Source of the DNA: an uncultured Mediterraneibacter sp.
GTDB taxonomy: Bacteria > Bacillota > Clostridia > Lachnospirales > Lachnospiraceae
Length of the DNA: 64,000 nt
Direction: 5' to 3'
Assembly: GCA_944384505.1 (NCBI GenBank)
Contig: CALWTQ010000011.1
Coordinates: 1-64,000 of the forward strand
Shown here: piece after piece, positions 51,511 through 60,633 of the stretch
Position numbering within the stretch: the first letter of the stretch is position 1
Layout: each line of letters opens with the position of its first letter
Translations under genes and position numbers: made by a program
The notes under the pieces: generated by a model
What the model saw: only the letters and a program-made list of their open reading frames with translations
Database searches by the model: none
Told to the model about the DNA's origin: nothing

Positions 51511-52214
51511 AACACCTGGCTGGAATAAATAATCAGATATCCCAGTCCATTTCTTGCCGCCAGAAACTCCCCGATCACCACTCCCACCAGACACAGGCCG
51601 ATATTGACTTTCATATTGCTGATCACAGCAGGCACGGAACTTGGAAGGACAACTTTCAGGAGCGCGTGTTTCCGTGTTCCGTGCAGGGTGTAGATCAGTT
51701 TGATCTTCTCCTGATCCACGGTGGTGAAACTGGTATACAGGTTCATGATGCTTCCGAAGATGGCTACGGACATACCCGCAACGATGATTGTCGTCGGCGT
51801 GGCTCCCAGCCAGACGATGAGAAGGGGGGCCATAGCGGATTTCGGCAGGCTGTTTAAGACTACGAGGTACGGCTCCAGTATCTCGGAAAGCTTTCTGCTG
51901 CACCAGAGCAGGACTGCAGTCAGTATGCTGAGCAGTGTGACAAGCAGAAAACTTGCGATCGTTTCATACAGTGTGATTCCCATATGAAGGAAAATCGAAC
52001 GGTCAAGAACCATTCCCCAGAAGCATAAAGCGATGCGTGAAGGACTGCTGAAGATGAAGGAATCAATTATTCCCGTGTTGGCGCATACTTCCCACAGAAT
52101 GAGGAAGACCACAAGGATCAGGATCCGGGCGGTGCGCACAATGATCCTGTGACGGCGCAGCCGGTTTAAAAACAACTGCTGTCCGCCGGAGACGCTGCTT
52201 ATTTCTTTATTCAT
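51486..52214 (-). pseudogene. ABC transporter permease (NitT/TauT type), truncated by the element
   Basis: SsuC/ThiX-like permease. The host-coded part is 234 codons and includes VLNSLPKSAMAPLLIVWLGA, the EAA-like loop region VDQEKIKLIYTLHGTRKHAL, and GLGYLIIYSSQV. After that the frame runs into the element: eight foreign codons (LSCAGILI) and a stop. The missing last 35 residues are at 6305-6412. The normal family length is about 250-270 aa. The remaining protein lacks its final helix and is probably inactive, unless the element excises. Start ATG overlaps the ATPase stop. Confidence 0.9.
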
Positions 52215-52974
52215 CGTGATTTAACTCCTTCCATATCAGATTGAAATAGTTCTTAAACTCCGGGGCATTCCTGCGCTCCAGCGGAGTATCCTTTTCCAGT
52301 GCAAATGAGACGGGGATGATACGCGCAATAGATGCGGGCCTCTTTGTCAGGACGATGATCCGGTCGGATAAGCTGACAGCCTCAGACAGATCATGTGTCA
52401 CGAGGAGGGCTGTTTTTCCGGACTGCCTGATGATCTGTCCGATGTCATCACTGACAGTCAGACGAGTCTGGTAATCCAGTGCGGAGAACGGCTCGTCAAG
52501 GAGCAGAAGATCCGGATCAAGAAGAAGCGTCCGGATCAGGGCCGCCCGTTGGCGCATGCCGCCGGAGAGCTGGGAAGGCCTGGAGTGCGCAAACTGCTCC
52601 AGTCCATATTGTTTCAGAAGTTCAAGGGCCCGGCTGCCCAGAGCAGGGGAGCCTTTCTTGTTGATTTCCGCGCCGAGGAGAACATTGCGGTAAACGGTGC
52701 GCCATTCAAACAAATGGTCATGCTGCAGCATGTAACCGATTTTTTCTGAGTTATCTGTAAGCAGAGTTCCATTTAAAAACATCTCTCCTTCTTCGGCTTT
52801 CATGAGTCCTGCGATCAGTGAAAGGAGCGTGGATTTTCCGCATCCGGAAGGGCCGACCACAGAAGTGAATTCTCCGGGAGCGAGAGAAAATGAAATATCG
52901 GACAGAGCTTTTGTCTCTCCGTCCGGTGTGTGATAGGAATAACTGATATGTTTCAGTTCCAGCATTGGATTCAT
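52207..52974 (-). CDS. ABC transporter ATP-binding protein (NitT/TauT family; sulfonate or thiamine-precursor type)
   Basis: 255 aa. Walker A VVGPSGCGKSTLLSLIAGL, Q-loop MLQHDHLFEW, signature LSGGMRQRAALIRTL, Walker B DLLLLDEPFSALD and the switch histidine in LLVTHDLSEAVSLSD. This is the SsuB/ThiZ/TauB type, paired with the permease it overlaps by 8 nt. No substrate-binding protein gene is visible on either side. Start: the ATG giving MNPMLELKHISYS, with GGGAG about 8 nt upstream; longer in-frame starts are rejected. No TPP riboswitch was recognised. Confidence 0.9.
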   Translation of the reverse strand: MNPMLELKHISYSYHTPDGETKALSDISFSLAPGEFTSVVGPSGCGKSTLLSLIAGLMKAEEGEMFLNGTLLTDNSEKIGYMLQHDHLFEWRTVYRNVLLGAEINKKGSPALGSRALELLKQYGLEQFAHSRPSQLSGGMRQRAALIRTLLLDPDLLLLDEPFSALDYQTRLTVSDDIGQIIRQSGKTALLVTHDLSEAVSLSDRIIVLTKRPASIARIIPVSFALEKDTPLERRNAPEFKNYFNLIWKELNHDE

Positions 52975-53139
52975 AGGATCACTCCCATCTTTTCGTGTAT
53001 CTATAATCAGTGTATGTAAAATCCGGTTCTGTGTGCTTAAAGAAGGCGGAAGAAAGGGCGTTTCCCCTTGTATCACTGCATATGCAGGCGGTATAATAAA
53101 AGTAGAAAACAAAAACAGATGCCGGAAGGAGGGAACAAT

Positions 53140-53757
53140 ATGGCAGGATATAAGATTATTACGATTGGCCGACAGTTTGGAAGCGGCGGACATGAGATCG
53201 GGCAGAAACTCTCTGAAAAGCTGGGGATTCCTTTGTATGACAACAGGCTTGTAAGTATGGCTGCGCAGGAGCTGGGCGTCCGGAAAGAGGATGCGGAGCG
53301 TGTGGATGAGTCCAGTCTGAACACCTTCGTATCAAATTATACGGTGACGCCGGGGATGTACATGGATTTCATTAACGCCACATCATACATTCAGTCATTT
53401 GATGAAGAAGTGTATCGCAAACAGGCGGAAATCATACGGAAACTGGCGGAGAATGGCCCCTGTGTAATTGTAGGCCGGTGTGCGGATTACGTGCTCAGGG
53501 ACAGGGAGGACTGTATCAACGTGTTTATCTGTGCGGATAAAGAGGACCGGAAAAAACGGATTGGAAAGCTCTATGGCCTGACAGACCGTAAGGCGGCAGA
53601 GAAAATACGCAGGACAGACCGGGAGCGGCGGTATTATTATGAGATGCATACAGGGAAGGAATGGGGAGAGATTTCTTCCCATCAGATGCTTTTCAATGTA
53701 AGCCTCCTTGGAACAGACTGTATTGTGGATATACTTGTAATGATGTATAATGCATAA
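53140..53757 (+). CDS. Cytidylate-kinase-like family protein
   Basis: 205 aa P-loop protein. The P-loop variant is ITIGRQFGSGGHEIGQKLSE at the start, followed by GIPLYDNRLVSMAAQELG. CVIVGRCADYVLRDRE and KKRIGKLYGLTDRKAAE provide the nucleoside kinase core. This subgroup (AAA_26, cytidylate kinase-like) is frequent in Clostridia and is distinct from the housekeeping Cmk. Its substrate is not established. RBS AAGGAGGG before the ATG; divergent from the ABC genes. Confidence 0.85.
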   Translation: MAGYKIITIGRQFGSGGHEIGQKLSEKLGIPLYDNRLVSMAAQELGVRKEDAERVDESSLNTFVSNYTVTPGMYMDFINATSYIQSFDEEVYRKQAEIIRKLAENGPCVIVGRCADYVLRDREDCINVFICADKEDRKKRIGKLYGLTDRKAAEKIRRTDRERRYYYEMHTGKEWGEISSHQMLFNVSLLGTDCIVDILVMMYNA

Positions 53758-53833
53758 TGCGGAACGCTTAGAAACAGCGGCCCGCATAAGAGAAAACGTT
53801 CTCAAAAACGATAACCGCAGGAGAAGACAGGGG

Positions 53834-54508
53834 ATGAATGTACAGAATATTAATTATCAGAAAGAACTGGAGAGACTTTTGAACTGGCTGGAAAAAGAGA
53901 AAAAAGTTCCGTCTCTTCTGATCCATAGCTGCTGCGCTCCCTGCAGCAGCTATGTGCTGGAATATTTGTCCAGATATTTTAAAATTACAGTTCTATATTA
54001 TAATCCCAATATTTATCCGGAGAGCGAATATACGAAACGGATACTGGAACAGCAGAAATTGATACGCGATATGAAGTTTAAATATCCGGTGGCATTTCTG
54101 GCAGGAAAATATGATAAAGAAAAGTTTTATGCTATGGCCGAGGGTATGGAAGATTTAAAAGAGGGCGGAGCAAGATGTATGAAATGCTATGAACTCCGCC
54201 TTGCGGAAGCCGCCCGTCAGGCAGCGGCGGGTGGATTTGATTACTTCACAACAACGCTGAGCATCAGTCCGATGAAAAACGCGAAGAAATTAAATGAGAT
54301 CGGCATACGGCTGGGACGGGAATATGGCGTTGAGTATCTGGCGTCTGACTTTAAGAAGAAGAACGGCTATAAACGCTCTATTGAGCTGTCTAAAGAGTAC
54401 GGACTGTACCGCCAGGATTACTGCGGATGTGAATTCTCCATGAGGGAGCGCAGAGAAACGCAGAAGAAGACTGCGTTTCGTTTGGAAGAAGTTAAAATAA
54501 AACAGTAG
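53834..54508 (+). CDS. queH: Epoxyqueuosine reductase QueH
   Basis: 224 aa of the DUF208 family. The iron-sulfur cysteines are visible: IHSCCAPCSSYVL at about residue 35, ARCMKCYELRLAEAA, and the C-terminal DYCGCEFS. Members reduce epoxyqueuosine to queuosine in tRNA, replacing QueG. RBS AGGAG upstream supports this ATG; an in-frame start 28 codons earlier overlaps the previous gene. It probably shares a transcript with the kinase-like gene before it. Confidence 0.9.
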   Translation: MNVQNINYQKELERLLNWLEKEKKVPSLLIHSCCAPCSSYVLEYLSRYFKITVLYYNPNIYPESEYTKRILEQQKLIRDMKFKYPVAFLAGKYDKEKFYAMAEGMEDLKEGGARCMKCYELRLAEAARQAAAGGFDYFTTTLSISPMKNAKKLNEIGIRLGREYGVEYLASDFKKKNGYKRSIELSKEYGLYRQDYCGCEFSMRERRETQKKTAFRLEEVKIKQ

Positions 54509-54577
54509 ACACTTCACACTTTAATGTGTTAAACTAAGTGGAAATGCAAAATGAAATACAAAGAGAGGATATGAGAA

Positions 54578-55981
54578 ATGGCACAATTATGGGGCGGCCG
54601 TTTCACGAAAGAGACGGACAAATTAGTGTATAATTTCAATGCGTCCATTTCCTTTGACAAACGTCTCTATGCGCAGGATATTCGCGGCAGTATTGCACAT
54701 GTCACCATGCTTGCGAAGCAGAAGATCCTGACAGAAGAGGAGAAGGACAAGATTATAGAAGGGCTTGAAGGCATCTTAAGAGATGTGGAGAGCGGCGCTC
54801 TTGTGATCACGGATGAGTATGAAGATATCCACAGTTTTGTTGAGGCAAATCTGATCGACCGGATCGGAGAAGCCGGGAAGAAGCTGCATACCGGGCGCAG
54901 CCGGAATGATCAGGTAGCTCTGGATATGAAGCTTTATACGCGGGACGAGATTGAAGAACTGGACAGCCTGTTAAAAGAGCTTCTGGAAGTGCTGTTAAAG
55001 CTGATGAAGGAGCATACGGAAACCTATATGCCGGGATTTACCCATCTTCAGAAAGCCCAGCCGATTACTCTGGCCCACCACATGGGAGCTTACTTTGAGA
55101 TGTTTAAGCGTGACCGCTCGCGGATGAAGGACATTTATCACCGCATGAATCTCTGCCCTCTGGGATCAGGTGCGCTGGCGGGCACAACTTATCCCCTTGA
55201 CCGGGAGTATACGGCGGAACTTCTCGGGTTTGACGGGCCTACGCTCAACAGTATGGATTCGGTTTCGGACAGGGATTACCTGATCGAGCTGCTCTCGGCA
55301 ATGTCCACCGTGATGATGCATCTGAGCAGATTCTCTGAGGAAGTTATTATCTGGAACTCCAATGAATATAAATTCGTGGAGATTGACGATGCGTACAGCA
55401 CGGGCAGCAGTATTATGCCGCAGAAGAAGAATCCTGACATTGCAGAACTTGTGCGGGGCAAGACCGGAAGAGTGTACGGCGCGCTCATGTCGCTTCTCAC
55501 CACGATGAAAGGAATCCCACTCGCATATAATAAAGATATGCAGGAAGATAAAGAGCCGGTTTTCGATGCAATTGACACGACAAAAGGATGTCTGGCACTA
55601 TTTACCGGCATGCTCAAAACCATGAAATTCAACTCGGACCGCATGGAGGAGAGCGCGAAACACGGATTTACCAACGCGACAGACGCAGCGGACTATCTGG
55701 TAAATCACGGAGTGCCTTTCCGCGATGCTCACGGAATTGTGGGAAGACTTGTTTTATACTGCATAGAGAAAAAGATTGCGCTGGACGATATGAGCCTGGA
55801 GGAGTTTAAGGCTATTTCCCCGGTGTTTGAGGAAGACATTTATGACGCCATCAGCATGAAAACATGCGTGGAAATGCGAAATACTATCGGCGCGCCGGGA
55901 AAGGCGGCTATGGAGAAGGTGATCAGGGCGGAAGAAGAATACCTCGCTTCTGAGCCGGACGCTTCCGGGAAGCCGGTGTAA
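54578..55981 (+). CDS. argH: Argininosuccinate lyase
   Basis: 467 aa enzyme of arginine synthesis, cleaving argininosuccinate to arginine and fumarate. It starts [20 protein letters not shown] and carries the fumarase-superfamily signature [33 protein letters not shown] and [15 protein letters not shown] are the substrate-site strings. Full length. RBS AGAGAGGATATGAG. No other arg gene is adjacent in the window. Confidence 0.97.
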   Translation: MAQLWGGRFTKETDKLVYNFNASISFDKRLYAQDIRGSIAHVTMLAKQKILTEEEKDKIIEGLEGILRDVESGALVITDEYEDIHSFVEANLIDRIGEAGKKLHTGRSRNDQVALDMKLYTRDEIEELDSLLKELLEVLLKLMKEHTETYMPGFTHLQKAQPITLAHHMGAYFEMFKRDRSRMKDIYHRMNLCPLGSGALAGTTYPLDREYTAELLGFDGPTLNSMDSVSDRDYLIELLSAMSTVMMHLSRFSEEVIIWNSNEYKFVEIDDAYSTGSSIMPQKKNPDIAELVRGKTGRVYGALMSLLTTMKGIPLAYNKDMQEDKEPVFDAIDTTKGCLALFTGMLKTMKFNSDRMEESAKHGFTNATDAADYLVNHGVPFRDAHGIVGRLVLYCIEKKIALDDMSLEEFKAISPVFEEDIYDAISMKTCVEMRNTIGAPGKAAMEKVIRAEEEYLASEPDASGKPV

Positions 55982-56077
55982 AGAAGCTGGGTAAAAAATG
56001 CGGTCAGCTCAGCTATAGCCGGAAAAGGCCGGAGACATTTTGTGATTAAAAGAACAGACAGAAAAGGAGATTGAAAA

Positions 56078-57163
56078 ATGGATCAGAAATTAAAAGTTGG
56101 AATCCTGGGAGCAACAGGTATGGTAGGACAGAGATTTATCGCCCTGCTGGAAAATCATCCCTGGTTTGAAGTGGTGACAGTTGCGGCCAGCCCGCGTTCC
56201 GCAGGAAAAACATATGAAGAGGCAGTGGGAGATCGCTGGAAAATGGATACTCCTATGCCGGAGGCGGTGAAAAAACTGACGGTGCTCAATGTAAATGATG
56301 TTGAGCATGTGGCGTCCACAGTTGATTTCGTATTCAGCGCGGTGGACATGAGCAAGGAAGAGATCAAGGCCATCGAGGAAGCATATGCAAAAACGGAGAC
56401 TCCGGTTGTGTCCAATAACAGCGCGCACCGCTGGACGCCGGACGTTCCGATGGTTGTGCCGGAGATCAATGCAGACCATTTTGACGTGATTCCGGATCAG
56501 AAGAAACGTCTGGGAACAACCCGCGGATTCATCGCGGTAAAACCGAACTGCTCTATCCAGAGCTATGCACCGTGTCTGGCAGCGTGGAAAGAGTTCGGGC
56601 CGAAAGAGCTGGTTGTGACAACATATCAGGCGATCTCCGGAGCGGGCAAGACATTCAAGGACTGGCCGGAGATGGTAGGAAATATCATTCCGTTCATCGG
56701 CGGTGAAGAGGAAAAGAGCGAGCAGGAGCCGCTGAGAGTTCTTGGAAAGGTGGAGAACGGGCAGATTGTAAAGGCAGAGATTCCGAAGATTACCTGTCAG
56801 TGCGTTCGTGTACCGGTATTAAACGGACATACTGCGGCTGTATTTATCAACTTTGAGAAGAAGCCGACGAAAGAACAGCTTATCGAAAAGCTGGTAAACT
56901 TCAAGGGATTCCCGCAGGAGGCAGAGCTTCCCAGTGCTCCGAAGCAGTTCATCCAGTATCTGGAGGAGGACAACCGTCCGCAGGTAACTCTGGATGTAGA
57001 TTATGAGAACGGAATGGGAGTATCTATCGGACGTCTCCGCGAGGACAGTATGTATGACTTTAAGTTCATTGGACTGTCCCATAACACAGTCAGAGGCGCG
57101 GCAGGCGGCGCGGTTCTTTGCGCGGAGGCACTGACAGCGAAGGGATATATCGCGAAAAAATAA
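56078..57163 (+). CDS. asd: Aspartate-semialdehyde dehydrogenase
   Basis: 361 aa, NADP-dependent, reduces aspartyl phosphate to the semialdehyde for lysine, threonine and methionine. Rossmann motif [17 protein letters not shown] at the start. The catalytic Cys is in [14 protein letters not shown], with the second site [11 protein letters not shown] and the His in [13 protein letters not shown]. This sequence type is the archaeal/fungal-like branch of Asd found in many Clostridia. RBS AAAAGGAG. thrC lies 3.5 kb downstream. Confidence 0.95.
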   Translation: MDQKLKVGILGATGMVGQRFIALLENHPWFEVVTVAASPRSAGKTYEEAVGDRWKMDTPMPEAVKKLTVLNVNDVEHVASTVDFVFSAVDMSKEEIKAIEEAYAKTETPVVSNNSAHRWTPDVPMVVPEINADHFDVIPDQKKRLGTTRGFIAVKPNCSIQSYAPCLAAWKEFGPKELVVTTYQAISGAGKTFKDWPEMVGNIIPFIGGEEEKSEQEPLRVLGKVENGQIVKAEIPKITCQCVRVPVLNGHTAAVFINFEKKPTKEQLIEKLVNFKGFPQEAELPSAPKQFIQYLEEDNRPQVTLDVDYENGMGVSIGRLREDSMYDFKFIGLSHNTVRGAAGGAVLCAEALTAKGYIAKK

Positions 57164-57184
57164 GAAAAGGGACAGGGCTATTCT

Positions 57185-57229
57185 TGATTGGGGACGTAGT
57201 CATTTCCGAAATGACTACGTCCCCAATCA
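57185..57229. repeat. Perfect 22-bp inverted repeat (REP-like hairpin) upstream of leuC
   Basis: TGATTGGGGACGTAGTCATT followed by TC pairs exactly with GAAATGACTACGTCCCCAAT followed by CA, leaving one central C. It lies 22 nt after asd and 30 nt before the leuC start. The near loop-less perfect stem is more like a REP or small mobile palindrome than an ordinary terminator. It has no T run but could still end asd transcripts. Confidence 0.8.
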
Positions 57230-57258
57230 CAAAATTTTCACAAAAGGAGGTTTTCCCC

Positions 57259-58533
57259 ATGGGAATGACAATGACACAGAAGATCCTGGCCGCACACGCA
57301 GGGCTTGACTCTGTGGAGGCTGGCCAGCTGATCGAAGCAAAGCTTGACATAGTAATGGCGAATGATATCACCGGGCCTATGGCGCTGCCGATTATAAGAC
57401 AGATGTCAGACAAGGTGTTTGACAAAGATAAGGTGGTGCTCGTAGCGGATCATTTCACCCCGAACAAAGACATTAAATCAGCGGAAAATTCCAAAGCGAT
57501 TCGTGAGTTTGCGAAAGAGCAGGGACTGAAATGGTATTTTGAACAGGGCAAGTCCGGCGTTGAGCACGCGATCCTTCCGGAGGCCGGCGTAGTGACAGCG
57601 GGCGAGTGCGTGATCGGTGCAGATTCTCATACTTGTACTTATGGCGCTCTTGGCGCGTTTTCTACAGGAGTAGGAACGACAGATATTGCTACCGGAATGG
57701 CGACAGGAGAGCTTTGGTTCAAGGTTCCCAGCGCTATCAAGGTTGTGCTCACAGGAGCTCCGGGCAGGTATGTAAGCGGCAAAGACATTATGATCCACCT
57801 GATCGGCATGATCGGCGTGGATGGCGCTCTGTACAAATCTATCGAGTTTACGGGAGACGGAATTGCGAATCTTTCTATGGACGACAGATTCACCATCGCC
57901 AATATGGCGATTGAGGCCGGCGGAAAGAACGGAATTTTCCCTGTGGATGAGAAAGCGCTTGCGTATATAAATGAACATTCTGATAAACCTTATACGATCT
58001 ACGAGGCCGATGAGGATGCTGAGTACGATGAAGTTGTAAATATCGACCTGTCAGAGGTACGCCCGACCGTAGCTTTCCCACATCTTCCGGGAAATGCAAA
58101 GACCATTGACGAGGTAGAGGCAATGGAGCCTATCAAGATCGATCAGGTTGTGATCGGATCCTGCACAAACGGCCGTATAGAAGATATGCGCAGAGCGGCT
58201 GCTATCCTCAAAGGTCACAAGGTACATCCGGATGTAAGAGTAATGGTAATCCCGGCAACTCAGAACATCTATAAACAGTGCATTAAGGAAGGCCTTCTGG
58301 ATATCTTTGTGGACGCGGGATGCGCGGTGAATACACCGAGCTGCGGACCGTGCATGGGCGGACATATGGGCGTCCTTGCAGCGGGAGAAAAGTGCGTGTC
58401 CACAACGAACAGAAACTTTGTGGGCCGTATGGGACATGTAGACTCCCTGATTTACCTGGCGTCCCCGGAGGTTGCCGCGGCGAGCGCAATCGCGGGCTAT
58501 ATTGCGAATCCTGAGAAAGTGGGTGAGATGTGA
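57259..58533 (+). CDS. leuC: 3-isopropylmalate dehydratase large subunit
   Basis: 424 aa, aconitase-superfamily enzyme of leucine synthesis. It starts [20 protein letters not shown], has [20 protein letters not shown], and supplies the iron-sulfur cysteines in [13 protein letters not shown] and [14 protein letters not shown]. The length and sequence type match the bacterial/archaeal homoaconitase-like LeuC, which works with a separate LeuD. RBS AAAGGAGG is 9 nt before this ATG; a longer frame reaching back into asd is not credible because it crosses the hairpin. The stop overlaps leuD. Confidence 0.95.
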   Translation: MGMTMTQKILAAHAGLDSVEAGQLIEAKLDIVMANDITGPMALPIIRQMSDKVFDKDKVVLVADHFTPNKDIKSAENSKAIREFAKEQGLKWYFEQGKSGVEHAILPEAGVVTAGECVIGADSHTCTYGALGAFSTGVGTTDIATGMATGELWFKVPSAIKVVLTGAPGRYVSGKDIMIHLIGMIGVDGALYKSIEFTGDGIANLSMDDRFTIANMAIEAGGKNGIFPVDEKALAYINEHSDKPYTIYEADEDAEYDEVVNIDLSEVRPTVAFPHLPGNAKTIDEVEAMEPIKIDQVVIGSCTNGRIEDMRRAAAILKGHKVHPDVRVMVIPATQNIYKQCIKEGLLDIFVDAGCAVNTPSCGPCMGGHMGVLAAGEKCVSTTNRNFVGRMGHVDSLIYLASPEVAAASAIAGYIANPEKVGEM

Positions 58534-59024
58534 TGAAAGCGAAAGGACATGTTTTTAAATACGGAGACAACGTGGATACAGATGTAATCATTCCTGCAAG
58601 ATATCTGAACTCCTTTGATCCGCAGGAACTGGCCAGCCATGCCATGGTTGATATTGACCCGGAATTTGTAAACAAAGTACAGCCGGGCGATATGATCGTA
58701 GCCAACAAGAATTTCGGATGCGGATCTTCCAGGGAGCATGCGCCGCTGTGCTTAAAGACAGCTGGCGTAAGCTGCATCATCGCGGAGACATTCGCGAGGA
58801 TTTTCTTCCGAAATGCGATTAATATCGGACTTCCGATTATTGAATGCCCGGAAGCGGCGAAAAATATCGAGAATGGCGATGAGGTGGAAGTGGATTTCGA
58901 CAGCGGCATGATTTATGACCGCACAAAAGGAATGGAATTCAAAGGACAGCCCTTCCCGGAATTCATGCAGAAACTCATTGCGGCCGGCGGGCTGGTGAAT
59001 TATACAAACAGTAAAAAGAAATAA
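58533..59024 (+). CDS. leuD: 3-isopropylmalate dehydratase small subunit
   Basis: 163 aa swivel-domain subunit that pairs with LeuC. Key strings: [20 protein letters not shown] and [20 protein letters not shown]. The ATG overlaps the leuC stop (TGATG), so both are coupled. The length is that of the short LeuD type that matches the LeuC type here. Confidence 0.95.
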   Translation: MKAKGHVFKYGDNVDTDVIIPARYLNSFDPQELASHAMVDIDPEFVNKVQPGDMIVANKNFGCGSSREHAPLCLKTAGVSCIIAETFARIFFRNAINIGLPIIECPEAAKNIENGDEVEVDFDSGMIYDRTKGMEFKGQPFPEFMQKLIAAGGLVNYTNSKKK

Positions 59025-59052
59025 TAAAGAGATGATCGGATGCTGTCATGAA

Positions 59053-59086
59053 GAAAAGGGATGCTGCATAAGCGGCACCCCTTTTT
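59053..59086 (+). terminator. Rho-independent terminator after leuCD
   Basis: AAAAGGG-ATGCTGC pairs imperfectly with GCGGCA-CCCCTTTTT over ATAA. The terminal five T residues support termination. Confidence 0.72.
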
Positions 59087-59125
59087 GAACACAAAGCAAA
59101 ACAGCTGGATAAGGAGGAAATATTT

Positions 59126-60427
59126 GTGAGTCAAGAGAATCAGAACAAGGGAAAAGTTTCCGCGCTTCTTCCTATCGGCGTGTTCCTGGTAATTTTCCTG
59201 GGCGCCGGGATCGTATTCAATGACTTTTATGCAATGCCGGCCATTGTGGCTTTCCTGATTGCGCTTTTCGTGGCGTTTCTTCAGAACAGGAAAGTAGGAT
59301 TTCAGGAAAAATTAAGGCTGATTGCAGGCGGGCTTGGAGAAGAAAATATTATCACAATGTGTCTGATCTTCCTCTGTGCCGGAGGGTTCTCCGGAGCTGT
59401 GACCGCCGCTGGCGGCGCCGAGAGCACGGTCAATCTGGGACTGTCTCTGATCCCGCCCCATTTTGCCGTGGCAGGGCTGTTTGTTATAGGCTGCTTTATC
59501 TCTGTGTCTATGGGAACATCCATGGGGACGATTTCGACACTGGCGCCCATCGCCGTTGGAATCAGCGATCAGACCGGATTCCCTATGGCGGTGTGCATTG
59601 CCGCAGTTGTGTGCGGCGCAATGTTCGGCGATAACCTGTCAATGATCTCCGATACGACAATTGCCGCTGTAAAAACCCAGGGCTGCGATATGAAGGATAA
59701 GTTCAGGGCAAATTTCCTGATTGTCCTGCCGGCCGCTGTGATTACAATGATTTTCTTCTGGTACATTACAAGAGGATCGAGCTTTGCAATGAACGAAGCT
59801 CCGGACTATAGTCTTCTGGAGGTCTTCCCGTATCTTGTTGTCCTTGTGGGAGCTCTGATCGGAATTAACGTGTTCCTTGTTCTGATCGGCGGAACCGTAA
59901 TCTCCCTTGCCGTGGGGGTAAGCACAGGGAATATTGTGCTGTCGGAGATGTTTACCGTGGTGGGGGACGGCGTGATGTCTATGTACGATATTACAGTAAT
60001 ATCTATTATTGTGGCGTGCATTGTCTCCCTGGTAAAGGCCAACGGGGGGATCCAGTATATCCTGGACCTGATTAAAAGCCGGATCAGGGGGAAGCGGGGA
60101 GCTCAGGCTGGGATCGCTCTTCTGGCCCTTCTGGTGGATATGTGTACGGCAAACAATACGGTGGCGATTGTCATGGCCGGCCCGATTGCGAAGGAGATCA
60201 GCGACGAGTACGGAGTAGATCCCAAGAGATCTGCTTCCCTGCTGGATATGTATACGTCAGTGGGACAGGGGATGATCCCATATGGAGCCCAGCTGCTCTC
60301 CGCAGCCACACTGACCGGTCTGACGTCATTTGATATAATTCCGTATCTGGTTTATCCGCTTCTAATGGCAGTGTGCGGCGTGGCCGCTATCGCATTAAGC
60401 GGCAGGAGAAAGAGGGAGAGCGTATAG
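59126..60427 (+). CDS. NhaC-type Na+/H+ antiporter family protein
   Basis: 433 aa with about 11-12 hydrophobic segments. It has GGFSGAVTAAGGAESTVNL, SMGTSMGTISTLAPIAVGI and MFGDNLSMISDTTIAAVKTQ, strings found in the NhaC branch of the ion transporter superfamily, which exchanges Na+ or organic anions (for example malate/lactate in MleN) for H+. The substrate is not fixed by sequence. GTG start with RBS AAGGAGG. Confidence 0.85.
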   Translation: MSQENQNKGKVSALLPIGVFLVIFLGAGIVFNDFYAMPAIVAFLIALFVAFLQNRKVGFQEKLRLIAGGLGEENIITMCLIFLCAGGFSGAVTAAGGAESTVNLGLSLIPPHFAVAGLFVIGCFISVSMGTSMGTISTLAPIAVGISDQTGFPMAVCIAAVVCGAMFGDNLSMISDTTIAAVKTQGCDMKDKFRANFLIVLPAAVITMIFFWYITRGSSFAMNEAPDYSLLEVFPYLVVLVGALIGINVFLVLIGGTVISLAVGVSTGNIVLSEMFTVVGDGVMSMYDITVISIIVACIVSLVKANGGIQYILDLIKSRIRGKRGAQAGIALLALLVDMCTANNTVAIVMAGPIAKEISDEYGVDPKRSASLLDMYTSVGQGMIPYGAQLLSAATLTGLTSFDIIPYLVYPLLMAVCGVAAIALSGRRKRESV

Positions 60428-60633
60428 GCTCCGCACAGCAGTCCGGTGATTTACGCGGGCGGCTGCGGTCTGGCGCAGACAGCAGTTTTGCGCAGATGGA
60501 GGATTGCATGGGCGGGCGGCCTGTGTTACAATAACTTCATTGCAGGCGCCAGGAGAAGTGCAGCCTGGAGAAACTATAAATCGGCCTGCCGGAGCGGAAA
60601 GCAAGCCGGGGCCAGTCAAAAGAGGGTAAAGAA

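Noticed and set aside
52975..53139. TPP riboswitch upstream of the ABC transporter
   Set aside because: The short leader lacks recognisable THI-box sequence, so a thiamine-precursor role for the transporter is not supported by regulation.
52975..53193. Long N-terminal extension of the ABC ATPase
   Set aside because: The extension is not ATPase-like. The ATG at 52974 has an RBS and gives the usual start.
57118..57258. N-terminal extension of leuC reaching into asd
   Set aside because: It would translate through the 22-bp perfect hairpin. The downstream ATG has AAAGGAGG and matches LeuC N-termini.
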